In this document: piece after piece, positions 52,221-61,519 of the stretch
Layout: each line of letters opens with the position of its first letter
Numbering within the stretch: the first letter of the stretch is position 1
Source of the DNA: Alloprevotella sp.
Lineage (GTDB): Bacteria; Bacteroidota; Bacteroidia; Bacteroidales; Bacteroidaceae
Reading direction: 5' to 3'
NCBI GenBank assembly: GCA_017478625.1
Contig: JAFVDF010000009.1
Coordinates: forward strand, 186,001 to 250,000
Length of the DNA stretch: 64,000 bases
Notes under the pieces: model-generated
Told to the model about the DNA's origin: nothing
The model's database searches: none
The model's input: only the letters and a program-made list of their open reading frames with translations
Translations under genes and position numbers: made by a program

Positions 52221-52319
52221 AATAGTATGAGTTATTAAGGTATTTCTATCTAATGCGAAAATAAGGAATTTCTTTTCAACCAAGCATTTTCTGTCCGAAA
52301 ATCGTTACTTTCGCTATCT

Positions 52320-54803
52320 ATGACTCGTTTTGCCGACATATTACTGCCTCTGGCCCTCGGACAACCGCTGACCTATCGGGTGCCCGAAGCCCTGCGCAAA
52401 GACATCCACATAGGTTGCAGGGTGATGGTACCCTTGCGCGGGGGTAAAGTATATGGGGGCATTGTCACAGGCTTGTCTGATGACAGCAAAATGTCTCCCG
52501 CATCGCTCTACGACATCTTGCAACTTTTGGACACCACGCCCCTCATAAGTCAGGAGCAGATTAAATTTTGGCAGTGGATCGCACAATATTATATGTGCTC
52601 CGTCGGGTCTGTCATGACAGCCGCTTTGCCTGCAGGGTTAAGGCTCGAAGGCGATGTAAAGATTAAGAAAAACGCCGATTTCACCGATCTTTCCGCCCTT
52701 TCGGAGCAGGAACGACTCCTCTGGAACCTCCTGTCGGCTGACGAAGCCGTACGACTCAACGCGCTCCCCAAGCCGTGGAACGTCCACACGGCGTTGCCCC
52801 TCGTCAAGACCCTGCTGGAAACGGGGGCCATAGAGGTTGAAGAAAACATCACGCGCGCCTTTCGACCGGCCAGCGAGGTGTGTGTCCGCCTGAAAGCAGA
52901 AAACTGTTCGGCGGAAAGCATAACCACTCTGTTAGCCCAACTACATCGGGCACGGAAACAGGATTTGCTCTTGCGCGCCTATCTGACATTGTCAGAAGCC
53001 AATGCCGCACTCCGGTTGCAAAATCCTGCCTTGCTGAAGGAGGTAAGCAAGGCCCAACTGCTCGATGAAACCGCCATTTCCGACGCTGTTTTGCGCGAAT
53101 TGATACAGAAAAACATTCTAGAGACCTATCGCGTCGAACGAAGCCGGCTGGCTTTCCCCTCACTGGAACCGACACTGTCCTTGCCCCATCTTTCTCCGGC
53201 CCAACAGGTGGCTCTTGATAAAATAGACGATTCGCTGACTCAAAAAGAAGTCTGTCTGCTTCACGGCATAACTGCCAGCGGAAAGACCGAGATCTATCAG
53301 CACCTCATACAGAAGGTTCTGACGCGTGGAGAGCAGGTCCTTTTCCTTGTGCCGGAAATTGCACTGACCACACAGCTTATGCACCGTCTGGCGAAAGTGT
53401 TTGGGACGAACATGGGCATTTATCACAGCAAATTCCCAGATAACGAGCGTTGCGAACTGTGGCGTCGGCAGGCCTCGGAAAAGCCCTTCCCGCTCATTTT
53501 GGGCGTTCGCTCCGCACTCTTTCTGCCTTTCAAAAAGTTAGGACTCATCATAATCGACGAAGAGCACGAACCTTCCTACAAGCAACAAGAGCCTGCGCCA
53601 CGCTATCACGCCCGTGATGCGGCCTTAATGCTTGCACGGCACTACGGGGCCAAGGTGGTGCTCGGCTCGGCTACTCCTTCTATAGAATCCTACTATCACG
53701 CCAAAGAGGGCCGCTATGGACTCGTTTCGCTAAACGAGCGCTATGGCGGACAGGTTCTTCCGGAAGTGTCGGTGGAAGATGTAACCGACCTGAAACACCG
53801 TCGGATGATGCCCTCTATCTTTTCTCCCCGCCTGCGCGATGAACTTACCCGGGCCCTGCGTAATGGCGAACAAGCCATCCTCTTTCAAAACCGCCGAGGC
53901 TACGCGCCAGTGCTGGTATGTGACGATTGCGGCTGGACACCACGCTGTACGCGCTGTGATGTCGCCCTTACTCTCCACCAACGGCAGGGACTTCTCTGTT
54001 GCCACTATTGTGGAGCCACCTATTCTGTCCCTGCGACCTGCCCACAGTGTCACGGAAAGAACCTGCACGACCACGGCTTCGGAACGGAAAAGATAGAACG
54101 AGCCGTACAAAATACTTTCGCCAATGCCCGCGTGGCCCGAATGGACCTGGACACTACTCGCGCGCGCTCCTCCTATGAGCGCATCCTCTCAGACTTCGCC
54201 CGTGGCCACACCAATGTGCTTGTGGGCACGCAAATGGTCACTAAAGGGCTGGACTTCGACAAGGTTCATGTCGTAGGCATCCTTTCTGCCGACCAAGCCC
54301 TCAATATGCCGGACTTCCGCGCTTATGAAAGAGCCTTCCAACTTATGACACAGGTGGCAGGGCGGGCTGGAAGGCGCGACAAACGCGGACTGGTGGTGCT
54401 ACAGACTAATCAGGCACAGCTGCCCATCGTTCGCCAGATCCAACAACACGATTACCTCGGAATGTATCACGACCAAATCAAGGAACGGGAAGAATATGTC
54501 TATCCGCCCTACTGCAGGCTTATATACATATATATGCGCCATCGCGACGAGCATACCTGCGAACACGCGGCGCAGACTCTTGCCTCTTGGTTGCGCCCCC
54601 ATTTCAAGGAGAATCTCCTTGGGCCGGATCAGCCCCTCATTTCGCGTGTCAAATTACTCCATATCCGCACGCTGCTCCTTAAAGTAAAACCCACGCTGAC
54701 GCCTGCCGGTGTCCGACGCACTCTTACGGCGGCGCGCGAAGCCCTGGCCCATATACCAGACTATAAGAGCGTGGATGTCTATTTCGATGTGGACCCCCTG
54801 TAG
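52320..54803 (+). CDS. priA: Primosomal replication restart helicase PriA
   Basis: 827 residues. The N-terminal DNA-binding domain (about 1-110) is followed by the helicase: Walker A GITASGKTEIYQHL (about 312-325), DEEH box IIDEEHEPSYKQQ, and later motifs GRAGRRDKRG. The zinc module has CDDCGWTPRCTRCD and CCHYCGATYSVPATCPQCHG (about 535-580), eight cysteines. It reloads the replisome at stalled forks. A -7-like box TACTTTCG (52306-52313) lies only 7 bases before the ATG, so the mRNA may be leaderless or nearly so. Confidence 0.97.
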   Translation: MTRFADILLPLALGQPLTYRVPEALRKDIHIGCRVMVPLRGGKVYGGIVTGLSDDSKMSPASLYDILQLLDTTPLISQEQIKFWQWIAQYYMCSVGSVMTAALPAGLRLEGDVKIKKNADFTDLSALSEQERLLWNLLSADEAVRLNALPKPWNVHTALPLVKTLLETGAIEVEENITRAFRPASEVCVRLKAENCSAESITTLLAQLHRARKQDLLLRAYLTLSEANAALRLQNPALLKEVSKAQLLDETAISDAVLRELIQKNILETYRVERSRLAFPSLEPTLSLPHLSPAQQVALDKIDDSLTQKEVCLLHGITASGKTEIYQHLIQKVLTRGEQVLFLVPEIALTTQLMHRLAKVFGTNMGIYHSKFPDNERCELWRRQASEKPFPLILGVRSALFLPFKKLGLIIIDEEHEPSYKQQEPAPRYHARDAALMLARHYGAKVVLGSATPSIESYYHAKEGRYGLVSLNERYGGQVLPEVSVEDVTDLKHRRMMPSIFSPRLRDELTRALRNGEQAILFQNRRGYAPVLVCDDCGWTPRCTRCDVALTLHQRQGLLCCHYCGATYSVPATCPQCHGKNLHDHGFGTEKIERAVQNTFANARVARMDLDTTRARSSYERILSDFARGHTNVLVGTQMVTKGLDFDKVHVVGILSADQALNMPDFRAYERAFQLMTQVAGRAGRRDKRGLVVLQTNQAQLPIVRQIQQHDYLGMYHDQIKEREEYVYPPYCRLIYIYMRHRDEHTCEHAAQTLASWLRPHFKENLLGPDQPLISRVKLLHIRTLLLKVKPTLTPAGVRRTLTAAREALAHIPDYKSVDVYFDVDPL

Positions 54804-54862
54804 GCCAATTCCATAGACCACCTCACAGAAGTTTCGGAAAAATTGCATAATTTCGCCACGAA

Positions 54863-55546
54863 ATGATACAGTTGCTCAACATCCATAAATCCTTCGGCTC
54901 GCTCGAAGTGCTTAAAGGCATCGACCTCAGCATAGAGCAGGGCGAAGTGGTAAGCATCGTAGGCCCCAGTGGCGCGGGCAAAACGACACTCTTGCAGATT
55001 ATCGGTACGCTCGACAAGCCTTCGTCAGGTCGTTTGCTTATTAGCGACGAAGACGTCTTTGAACTGTCCCGTCGCAAGTTGGCCGCATTTCGCAACAAGC
55101 ATATCGGCTTTGTCTTCCAGTTTCATCAATTACTGGCTGAATTTACGGCATTGGAAAATATCTGTATGCCCGCATTTATTGCACATAGTAGCGAGCGCGA
55201 CGCCCGTAAGCGCGCAATGGAATTGCTTGACTTTATGGGGCTGAAAGACCGTGCAAACCATCGACCCGCCCAACTGTCGGGCGGAGAGCAACAGCGTGTA
55301 GCCGTGGCGCGAGCACTTATGAACCAGCCGGATGTGGTGCTGGCCGATGAGCCCAGTGGTTCGCTTGACAGCCATAATAAAGCAGAGTTGCACCAACTTT
55401 TTTTCGACCTGCGCGAACAGTTTAATCAGACATTTGTCATCGTTACCCACGACGAAGGGCTGGCCCAACTGACCGACAGGACCATCCATCTGCTTGACGG
55501 ACAGATTGCCACCCCGACATCCTCTTTGAACGAACTTCCTTTATAA
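54863..55546 (+). CDS. lolD: Lipoprotein-releasing ABC ATPase LolD-type
   Basis: 227 residues. Walker [14 protein letters not shown] (about 33-45), signature [15 protein letters not shown], Walker [13 protein letters not shown] and the H-loop VIVTHDEG are complete. Sequence [20 protein letters not shown] is typical of LolD. It powers the transfer of lipoproteins from the inner membrane to the LolA carrier. The partner permease is not in the window. The start is preceded by a -7-like TAATTTCG. It stands between priA and the S1 gene. Confidence 0.9.
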   Translation: MIQLLNIHKSFGSLEVLKGIDLSIEQGEVVSIVGPSGAGKTTLLQIIGTLDKPSSGRLLISDEDVFELSRRKLAAFRNKHIGFVFQFHQLLAEFTALENICMPAFIAHSSERDARKRAMELLDFMGLKDRANHRPAQLSGGEQQRVAVARALMNQPDVVLADEPSGSLDSHNKAELHQLFFDLREQFNQTFVIVTHDEGLAQLTDRTIHLLDGQIATPTSSLNELPL

Positions 55547-55547
55547 T

Positions 55548-56387
55548 ATGCTGAAACTAGGCGACTATAACGTGCTCCCGATTGTACGCTTCTCTGACCA
55601 CGGAGCCTACTTGGACGGAGGAGAGATTGGTGAAATATTGATGCCCAAAGCCTTTGTGCGCCCCGAAATGAAGGTGGGCGATGAGGAAAAGGTGTTCGTA
55701 TATCTCGACCAGCAAGAGCGACTGGTGGCCACAAAGGAAAAACCGCTGGCACGCGTAGGCGATTTTGCCTGCTTGCGCGTAGCCTGGACCAACCACTTCG
55801 GCGCTTTCCTGGATTGGGGCTTGATGAAAGATCTTTTCGTTCCCTTCTCGGAGCAGACCATAAAGATGGAGGTAGATAAAAAATACCTTGTCTATATCTT
55901 CGTGGACCAGTTGAGCCATCGTATAGTAGCCTCGGCTAAACTGAACCGGTATATCCAGCCTGCGCCTCAGGAATATGAGACGGGCAGGGAGGTAAGCGTG
56001 CTGGTGCAGGGCAAATCGCCCCTCGGGCTAAAGGTAATAATAGACAACCGGTTTGCCGGATTATGCTACGCGAACCAGTTGCACCGCTTCTACCATCCGG
56101 GCGAACGCCTGACAGGCTTTGTGGTAAAACGCAGGGAGGACGGAAAATTGGACATAAGCCTCTCGCCCCTGGGAATGGAGCGCGTAGAGCAGTTCTCCCA
56201 ACAACTCAAGCAAGCCCTTATTGAAGCCGGCGGAAGTCTGCCTTTCTCAGACCACAGTACGGCAGAAGAAATAGAAAAGCGGTTTCATGTATCTAAAAAG
56301 ACCTTCAAACAAGCCATTGGAAGGCTTTACAAGGCTCATCTGATTCAACTGTCAGACCATGAAATATGGATTTCGGGCGAAGACTAA
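55548..56387 (+). CDS. CvfB-like S1 RNA-binding protein
   Basis: 279 residues, starting 1 base after lolD. Three S1-like beta barrels are read from the repeated core: GDYNVLPIVRFSDHGAYLDG (about 3-22), GDFACLRVAWTNHFGAFLDW (about 70-89) and the stretch from REVSVLVQGKSPLGLKVII (about 146-164). A winged helix closes the chain (about 225-275, STAEEIEKRFHVSKKTFKQA). This is the YitL/CvfB arrangement, an RNA-binding virulence regulator in Gram-positives; the role in Bacteroidetes is unknown. Confidence 0.88.
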   Translation: MLKLGDYNVLPIVRFSDHGAYLDGGEIGEILMPKAFVRPEMKVGDEEKVFVYLDQQERLVATKEKPLARVGDFACLRVAWTNHFGAFLDWGLMKDLFVPFSEQTIKMEVDKKYLVYIFVDQLSHRIVASAKLNRYIQPAPQEYETGREVSVLVQGKSPLGLKVIIDNRFAGLCYANQLHRFYHPGERLTGFVVKRREDGKLDISLSPLGMERVEQFSQQLKQALIEAGGSLPFSDHSTAEEIEKRFHVSKKTFKQAIGRLYKAHLIQLSDHEIWISGED

Positions 56388-56416
56388 CGTTTTTTTCGAA
56401 AAAAATCAGACAAACA

Positions 56417-56447
56417 TTTGGAAAAAAAGAAAAAATCATTACTTTTG
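56417..56447 (+). promoter_or_regulatory. Consensus promoter of the candidate small RNA
   Basis: TTTG (56417-56420) and TACTTTTG (56440-56447) are separated by 19 bases, as good as the rRNA-class promoters of the phylum. No coding region follows before the terminator at 56502-56541. Confidence 0.75.
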
Positions 56448-56452
56448 CTTTG

Positions 56453-56541
56453 TCTTTGAATAAAAGACAATAGTTTTTTCATCTCTATATAAGTTCTGTG
56501 AGGCTTCAACGCGTTGTGAAATGTGTTGAAGCCATTTTTTT
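56453..56541 (+). ncRNA. Candidate small RNA of about 90 bases
   Basis: Transcription should start near 56453, a few bases after the -7 box. The 5' end folds TGTCTTT (56451-56457) against AAAGACA (56463-56469) with a GAATA loop. After a U-rich single-stranded stretch the 3' end folds GGCTTCAAC (56502-56510) against GTTGAAGCC (56525-56533), and A plus seven T follow (56534-56541). There is no ORF in it. It lies between the S1 gene and marC, which has its own promoter further on. It does not match SRP RNA, tmRNA or 6S RNA as far as I can see. Confidence 0.6.
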
Positions 56542-56611
56542 GAACCCAAAGGATAGAGGACTTCTTTCAAAAGACAGCAGGGCACTGTCTGCATCTTTAT
56601 ATTCTTAAAAA

Positions 56612-56642
56612 ATTGTATTATCCAATTTTCTACTTACTTTCG
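56612..56642 (+). promoter_or_regulatory. Probable promoter of marC
   Basis: ATTG (56612-56615) and TACTTTCG (56635-56642) are separated by 19 bases, a weaker match. The marC start codon lies 28 bases further on. Confidence 0.45.
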
Positions 56643-56670
56643 CCCTTGTTAATCTAAAATACTCCTACTG

Positions 56671-57270
56671 ATGAATTTCTCTACTATTTTAGCCAGTTTC
56701 GACTGGAAAGAAGCGTCCAGCGCTTTTATTGTGCTGTTTGCTATAATTGATATTCTCGGTTCAATGCCTATTGTCCTGTCTCTAAAGATGCAAGGACGTC
56801 CCGTAAGCGCTTGGAAAGCAACTGTCATAAGCGCAGTGTTGCTCGTGCTCTTCTTTTATGCCGGCGACGCCGTGCTACAACTCTTCAGCGTGGACATCGG
56901 TTCGTTTGCGGTAGCCGGAGCCATGATTATCTTTATTATGGCACTTGAAATGATTCTAGACGTGGAAATTTTCAAAAACCAAGGACCGATAAAGGAGGCT
57001 ACGCTGATTCCGATGGTCTTTCCTCTCATTGCAGGACCAGGTGCCTTTACGACTTTGCTCTCGTTGCGCGCAGAATATTCTGCCTTGAACATCTTGATTG
57101 GATTAGCCCTCAATATGCTCTGGGTATTCTTTGTGCTGGCACAAGTAGATCGCGTGGACAAGATTCTGCCCCGCTCATACGTTTACGTATTACGCAAGTT
57201 TTTCGGAGTCGTTCTGTTAGCTATTTCCGTAAAACTGTTCGTTCACAATGTCGTAGGTCTGTTCAGCTAG
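56671..57270 (+). CDS. MarC-family integral membrane protein
   Basis: 199 residues with six TM helices. FIVLFAIIDILGSMPIVLSL (about 19-38) carries the D-I-x-G motif of the family, and FPLIAGPGAFTTLLSL (about 117-132) is the second conserved motif. The family is of unknown function; MarC was once thought to confer multidrug resistance, and this was not confirmed. Its stop TAG overlaps the stop of the convergent S41 gene in a shared CTAG. Confidence 0.92.
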   Translation: MNFSTILASFDWKEASSAFIVLFAIIDILGSMPIVLSLKMQGRPVSAWKATVISAVLLVLFFYAGDAVLQLFSVDIGSFAVAGAMIIFIMALEMILDVEIFKNQGPIKEATLIPMVFPLIAGPGAFTTLLSLRAEYSALNILIGLALNMLWVFFVLAQVDRVDKILPRSYVYVLRKFFGVVLLAISVKLFVHNVVGLFS

Positions 57271-58298
57271 TCCCCGTTATCATCCGATTCCGTAATATGG
57301 CGTCGCGCCGTCTCTATGATGGTGTCGATGCCATTTATGTAATCGCTATGATCGATATTGACGCGGATGTCTGGGTCTATACCCTGCTCCGTCATAACCA
57401 TATTGCGGTCGTACATGGGACAGGCACTGAAGCGCACAAGCCACCCGTTGGGCAATTCGCTCGTAAAGGGGAGGCCGGCACCGCCTCCGGTTTTATCACC
57501 CACTACGGTTATATTGGGCAATCCCTTTAGAAACATCACGAAAGAATTTGCCGCACTATAGGTGCGCCTATTCGTCAGAATGCATACAGGCTTCTGCCAG
57601 CGCAAACCATGGAACGGTTCCTCTACAATGGGCTCCGGATTGGAAAAAGCATTATGCCCCGGACCCGTTTTATGGCAGATATATGACAATGTCATAGGCT
57701 CATTGAAAAACAACGAGGCTAAACGCTGGGCTGCCGTAAGCATTCCACCGCCATTACTGCGAACATCTATAATTAGCCCCCTGCAACCCGCCAAGGCCTC
57801 CATAATTTGCTCCAAATTTCCCGTGCCAAAGAGAGAAGAGAAGGTTTCGCAACGGATATAGCCCACATTGTCATCGAGTACACGATAGTCGAGCGTACTG
57901 GCACGCTTATACTCTTCGGCCCGACCTAGATAGTTTTTGACCAAAGATTCGTAATAATTGTCGGGATAGTCGTCAAACCAGGCTCCATAACGGATTACAT
58001 CGTGTGCGGCATAAATATTGACATGGCCATCTTGGAGTTCTCGAACCATATTTCCTAAGACCTCAAAGAGTTGCATATTGGTCATATTGTCCGCAATCAT
58101 TGGCCGGTAACGCTGATATACCTCATCCCAATCCAAGCCCGTCTGTTGCCTCTTCAAGTCAAAGAAGCAATAATGTTCGTCAAAGATTTTCCAACACGTC
58201 TCAAAGTTGCCCATCGGCGTGTCCTGCGCCACTTCCTCGGTGATACAGGAAACGAAACAAAAGCACAATGAAATCAGCAGATAAAACGGATTACGCAT
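57267..58298 (-). CDS. S41-family peptidase lipoprotein
   Basis: 343 residues. Lipoprotein signal (lipobox FVSC, Cys at about 18). A tail-specific protease fold: LIIDVRSNGGGMLTAA (about 175-190), RTYSAANSFVMFLKGL with the nucleophile Ser and GDKTGGGAG with the general-base Lys. A small helical N-terminal domain precedes it, and no PDZ domain is seen. Such proteins digest periplasmic peptides; the substrate is unknown. It is followed by 3' overlap with marC (shared CTAG). Confidence 0.9.
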   Translation of the reverse strand: MRNPFYLLISLCFCFVSCITEEVAQDTPMGNFETCWKIFDEHYCFFDLKRQQTGLDWDEVYQRYRPMIADNMTNMQLFEVLGNMVRELQDGHVNIYAAHDVIRYGAWFDDYPDNYYESLVKNYLGRAEEYKRASTLDYRVLDDNVGYIRCETFSSLFGTGNLEQIMEALAGCRGLIIDVRSNGGGMLTAAQRLASLFFNEPMTLSYICHKTGPGHNAFSNPEPIVEEPFHGLRWQKPVCILTNRRTYSAANSFVMFLKGLPNITVVGDKTGGGAGLPFTSELPNGWLVRFSACPMYDRNMVMTEQGIDPDIRVNIDHSDYINGIDTIIETARRHITESDDNGD

Positions 58299-58308
58299 AA
58301 ATTAGACT

Positions 58309-59124
58309 TTAGCGACAAATAGACAACGTACGAGTATAACCCACTACAAACTGGTTCTGCCAGCAATGATGCTTTATACCATGAAATTTGCTTTGACGAA
58401 TATCCGAAAGAAAGCCCACACTAACACACGCACCAAAGAGAGGCAAATCTATCGTAGTTGCAAAACGCGCGGAAGGAGCATTTACCACCTGAGAAAATAT
58501 GCAGTTCCTGTCACGCAACTGTAGCGACACCAATTCGTAATATGATTGACCAAAACGTGGGGTAAATGCCACGCCAAAGAGAGGTGCTGTCAATTCGGCC
58601 CTCACTCGCGCAGTTTTATTCAATAATGGAAATGCATATTCTGCCAAAATATCGGCATCGACAGATACCTCAAACCGAGCTTGAGCCGGGTTGTTTCCAT
58701 TGCGCGTATTATAGGTCATACCCACCGCTCCATCCACCAATCCACCCGCAGCCACACGCCAACGGTCAGAGGGCTTCCATTGCCGTACCAGTCCGCCGAT
58801 TGCCCGTACAGACATATCCCAAGCATGGGCATCTTCTGTGGGTGAAGCGGTTCGGGCAACCTGTGCTCCGTAATGACTGATAACGCTAATTCGTTTCTGG
58901 CCGAAATGGGCCAATCGATCCGTGCGATGATTGACACTAAGGCTCGGACCTGTATATTCGAGGGGCGAAAGATAGGTGTCAAGTAGATTCGTCCGACCCA
59001 CGCCAAAGAGCCATTGTCGTTCCACTGTACGAATGGAATCCGGCTCCGTCGCTTTGGCAGAAAAGGCCAAACTACACCCACAAAGAATAAGCGGTATTAT
59101 ACGCAGAAAGGCAGTGCGAATCAA
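58309..59124 (-). CDS. DUF3316 outer-surface protein
   Basis: 271 residues with a signal peptide (about 1-24, SLAFSAKA). The start is TTG at 59122-59124, since no ATG or GTG is upstream in frame. The body is beta-rich with aromatic-ended strands (QWLFGVGRTNLLDTYLSPLE, NQFVVGYTRTLS) and matches DUF3316, probably an outer-membrane beta-barrel-like protein of Bacteroidetes. The function is unknown. It lies 10 bases upstream of the S41 gene on the same strand. Confidence 0.82.
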   Translation of the reverse strand: MIRTAFLRIIPLILCGCSLAFSAKATEPDSIRTVERQWLFGVGRTNLLDTYLSPLEYTGPSLSVNHRTDRLAHFGQKRISVISHYGAQVARTASPTEDAHAWDMSVRAIGGLVRQWKPSDRWRVAAGGLVDGAVGMTYNTRNGNNPAQARFEVSVDADILAEYAFPLLNKTARVRAELTAPLFGVAFTPRFGQSYYELVSLQLRDRNCIFSQVVNAPSARFATTIDLPLFGACVSVGFLSDIRQSKFHGIKHHCWQNQFVVGYTRTLSICR

Positions 59125-59170
59125 GACAATAAACTTTTAACTAAAATGACCTATAAAACAAAGATGCAAA

Positions 59171-59833
59171 TCAATCCATCTCGTCGGAAGAACCCGACTT
59201 CCGCCTTCTACTCTTGAGATAGACAAAAAATACCGCAAGAGCCACGATGGCCAGAATACAGTATCCGAGCTCGTGGCTGTACGTCGTGGCCAACGTTACT
59301 ACATCGTCCACAGTTTTGAGGTCTGTAAATCGATATATGCCCCAGCCAATAGCAGCCAAGATAGTGTTCCACCCGGCTGCGCCAATAGTTGTATAAAGAA
59401 GGAAACGACCTATCGGCATACCCGATAATCCTGCAGGAATACTAATCAGTTGTCTTACTGCAGGGACAAAGCGACCGATTAAAGTGGCCGTAGCTCCATG
59501 GCGAACAAAATAGGTTTCGGCCTTACGCACCGCTTCTTCGTCAATAAGACATAGGTGTCCAAACCGAGAATTGGCGAAGCGATAAACAAGAGGACGGCCC
59601 AGCCATCGAGACAGATAATAATTTACCAGAGCACCAATATCTGCGCCAAGTGTGGCAAACACTACAACGAGAGGAAGGACCATCGAAGGGTCTGACATTG
59701 ACTTCCAAGCCGCCGGTGGCACTATAACTTCGGATGGAAAGGGTATGAACGAACTCTCTACAGCCATAAAAAGCAAAACGACCCAATAATTGAGATGGGC
59801 GAGAATCCATTGTATCAGAACGGCAGAACTCAT
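59171..59833 (-). CDS. DedA-family membrane protein
   Basis: 220 residues, several TM helices. ESSFIPFPSEVIVPPAAW (about 25-42) holds the conserved Glu of the family, and GRFVPAVRQLISIPAGLSGM (about 122-141) is the second motif with Arg residues. DedA/DTT proteins recycle undecaprenyl phosphate or phospholipids by flipping in several bacteria. It stands between the DUF3316 gene and the ATPase gene. Confidence 0.92.
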   Translation of the reverse strand: MSSAVLIQWILAHLNYWVVLLFMAVESSFIPFPSEVIVPPAAWKSMSDPSMVLPLVVVFATLGADIGALVNYYLSRWLGRPLVYRFANSRFGHLCLIDEEAVRKAETYFVRHGATATLIGRFVPAVRQLISIPAGLSGMPIGRFLLYTTIGAAGWNTILAAIGWGIYRFTDLKTVDDVVTLATTYSHELGYCILAIVALAVFFVYLKSRRRKSGSSDEMD

Positions 59834-59869
59834 AGACCAATAAAAAGAAAGGATTTTACAACCAAAAAA

Positions 59870-61180
59870 TTAAAGGTCTGCCAACGTAAGCACACGATAA
59901 TCTACCTCATATCCGTCTAAATCATCTTGCAGAACGGACTTACAACTGTCAAATGCCTCCTGCGCTTCGGCTGAATACTTCGGCGTAAAGTTGGCAACTA
60001 TGCCTTTTTTCTCTGCCGTATTGACAGCTATCAGGTCGATATGGTTCTCCGTCGTATTTTCCCACCATCCGCCGATTATATCATAGGTTCCCTCTTCGCA
60101 CACTAACTGATGGAAATAGGAATGAAGCACTTCTTCCGCAAACAGATAATGATCTGCAATGACAATACGTTCCAATGATTTAAAATCTCCGGTCTCTACA
60201 TATTTTGCATGTGGATAAACATACCTAAACCAGCACCTGAGAAACTTATCCTCTATGATGTAACGCACATTCTTACTGCCTGATTTAGAATAGAGCGGAG
60301 TACGCTTCTGTATAAGGTGGAAATCGTTTTCCATACGCGTCAGATAGCCACCTATTTCCTTGTTGAGCAGTTCTTCTATAGCGCTACGAGAGGTTATGCC
60401 ACTTGCGATACATGACAGGATAGAGAAATAGAACGTGTACTCCTTTCCCACTTCGTCTATCAGCAAGTCTTTGCCCAACGTGAGGTAGGGAGAACCTTTC
60501 CGAAATATATAACGCACAATTTCCTTGCGTTTTAACGCTCCCGCATCTATCAAATCGCCCACATACTGTGGCACTCCGCCCGTACAGCCATATAGTGTAA
60601 TCAGATCATCGGCGGTGTATTCTGGCAAATACTTATCCATCACGCGTTTCAGCGTATCCAAACTATAGGGCTTAAGTTCAAGAATAAGATCTGTCTTATT
60701 AAAGAACGGCGCATGTGGTATGCCAAAGATTTTCTCCATAGCCCCACGAGAACTTCCCACCATAATAAGACACAATTTGCTACGCTCACGATTTCGTTCC
60801 AATATGGCTTGCAAATCGGGTAATATGGTGGGATTTACTGCTACAAACTCATGGACTTCATCAATTATCAAATTAAAACGGCGTGTATGCGATTCCGTTA
60901 TCAACTGCTTAAATATATTGCGCAGTTCTATCGTTTCCTCGTTAATACTTAGGCCTATCGCCCGATGTACCTCTGCTATTAAATCGCGACATAATAAGGA
61001 TTCCGCGCGACGCGATACATAGAAATAGATTGTAGGCACATCTTTCGTGGCTTGCAGAACCAGTGTAGTTTTTCCTGTACCCTTTCGTCCCGAAACCACG
61101 GCCACCTGACATCCTTGTTCGGCTTTCTGCTGTAATTCCTTTAATTCTTTGAGTGGTTTGGAGCGTTCTAAAAATTTCAT
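59870..61180 (-). CDS. ATPase with C-terminal DUF234 nuclease-like domain
   Basis: 436 residues. N-terminal AAA/STAND-type ATPase: Walker A SGRKGTGKTTLVLQ (about 30-43), Walker B NLIIDEVHEF (about 118-127), sensor LIMVGSSRGAMEK. The C-terminal part (about 330-425) matches DUF234 with ENHIDLIAVNTAEKKGIVAN, a PD-(D/E)xK-like arrangement. Archaeal-type ATPases of this family are common in accessory regions of Bacteroidetes; the function is unknown. It is somewhat AT-rich compared with its neighbours. A -7 box TATTTTTG (minus strand, 61259-61266) lies upstream. Confidence 0.85.
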   Translation of the reverse strand: MKFLERSKPLKELKELQQKAEQGCQVAVVSGRKGTGKTTLVLQATKDVPTIYFYVSRRAESLLCRDLIAEVHRAIGLSINEETIELRNIFKQLITESHTRRFNLIIDEVHEFVAVNPTILPDLQAILERNRERSKLCLIMVGSSRGAMEKIFGIPHAPFFNKTDLILELKPYSLDTLKRVMDKYLPEYTADDLITLYGCTGGVPQYVGDLIDAGALKRKEIVRYIFRKGSPYLTLGKDLLIDEVGKEYTFYFSILSCIASGITSRSAIEELLNKEIGGYLTRMENDFHLIQKRTPLYSKSGSKNVRYIIEDKFLRCWFRYVYPHAKYVETGDFKSLERIVIADHYLFAEEVLHSYFHQLVCEEGTYDIIGGWWENTTENHIDLIAVNTAEKKGIVANFTPKYSAEAQEAFDSCKSVLQDDLDGYEVDYRVLTLADL

Positions 61181-61519
61181 GAGTAGTTGTTTATTTTTTT
61201 AATGTCGCTTAATCGATTCACGGAAAAATCCGCCCCGTCAAAGCAACGAATATCTTTGCAAAAATAAACTATCTTTTCGTAACACCGACTATTTTACTAT
61301 AAAATCTTATAACCCCACAGGCCAGGCCCTCCGACTTGTCAATAGCCAGCATAAAGTCTCTTAGAATGAGCACTATCCCGTATGTATGAAACCTATCCCA
61401 ACAAGGCCAACGACTCATTTTTTAATAAAATATTTGCTCTATAGAAAATGATTTCATAAGTTTGCAGGCCGAAACCAAAAAGAAATAAATCAATAAGTTA
61501 AATCTTTAACTCAACAACT
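61181..61519. other. Divergent promoter region between the ATPase and acpP
   Basis: 339 bases without a gene. It holds the -7 box of the minus-strand ATPase (61259-61266) and the full acpP promoter (61433-61464). No other feature was found. Confidence 0.7.
61433..61464 (+). promoter_or_regulatory. Promoter of acpP-fabF-rnc
   Basis: TTTG (61433-61436) and TAAGTTTG (61457-61464) are 20 bases apart. The acpP start is 56 bases after the -7 box. Confidence 0.75.
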
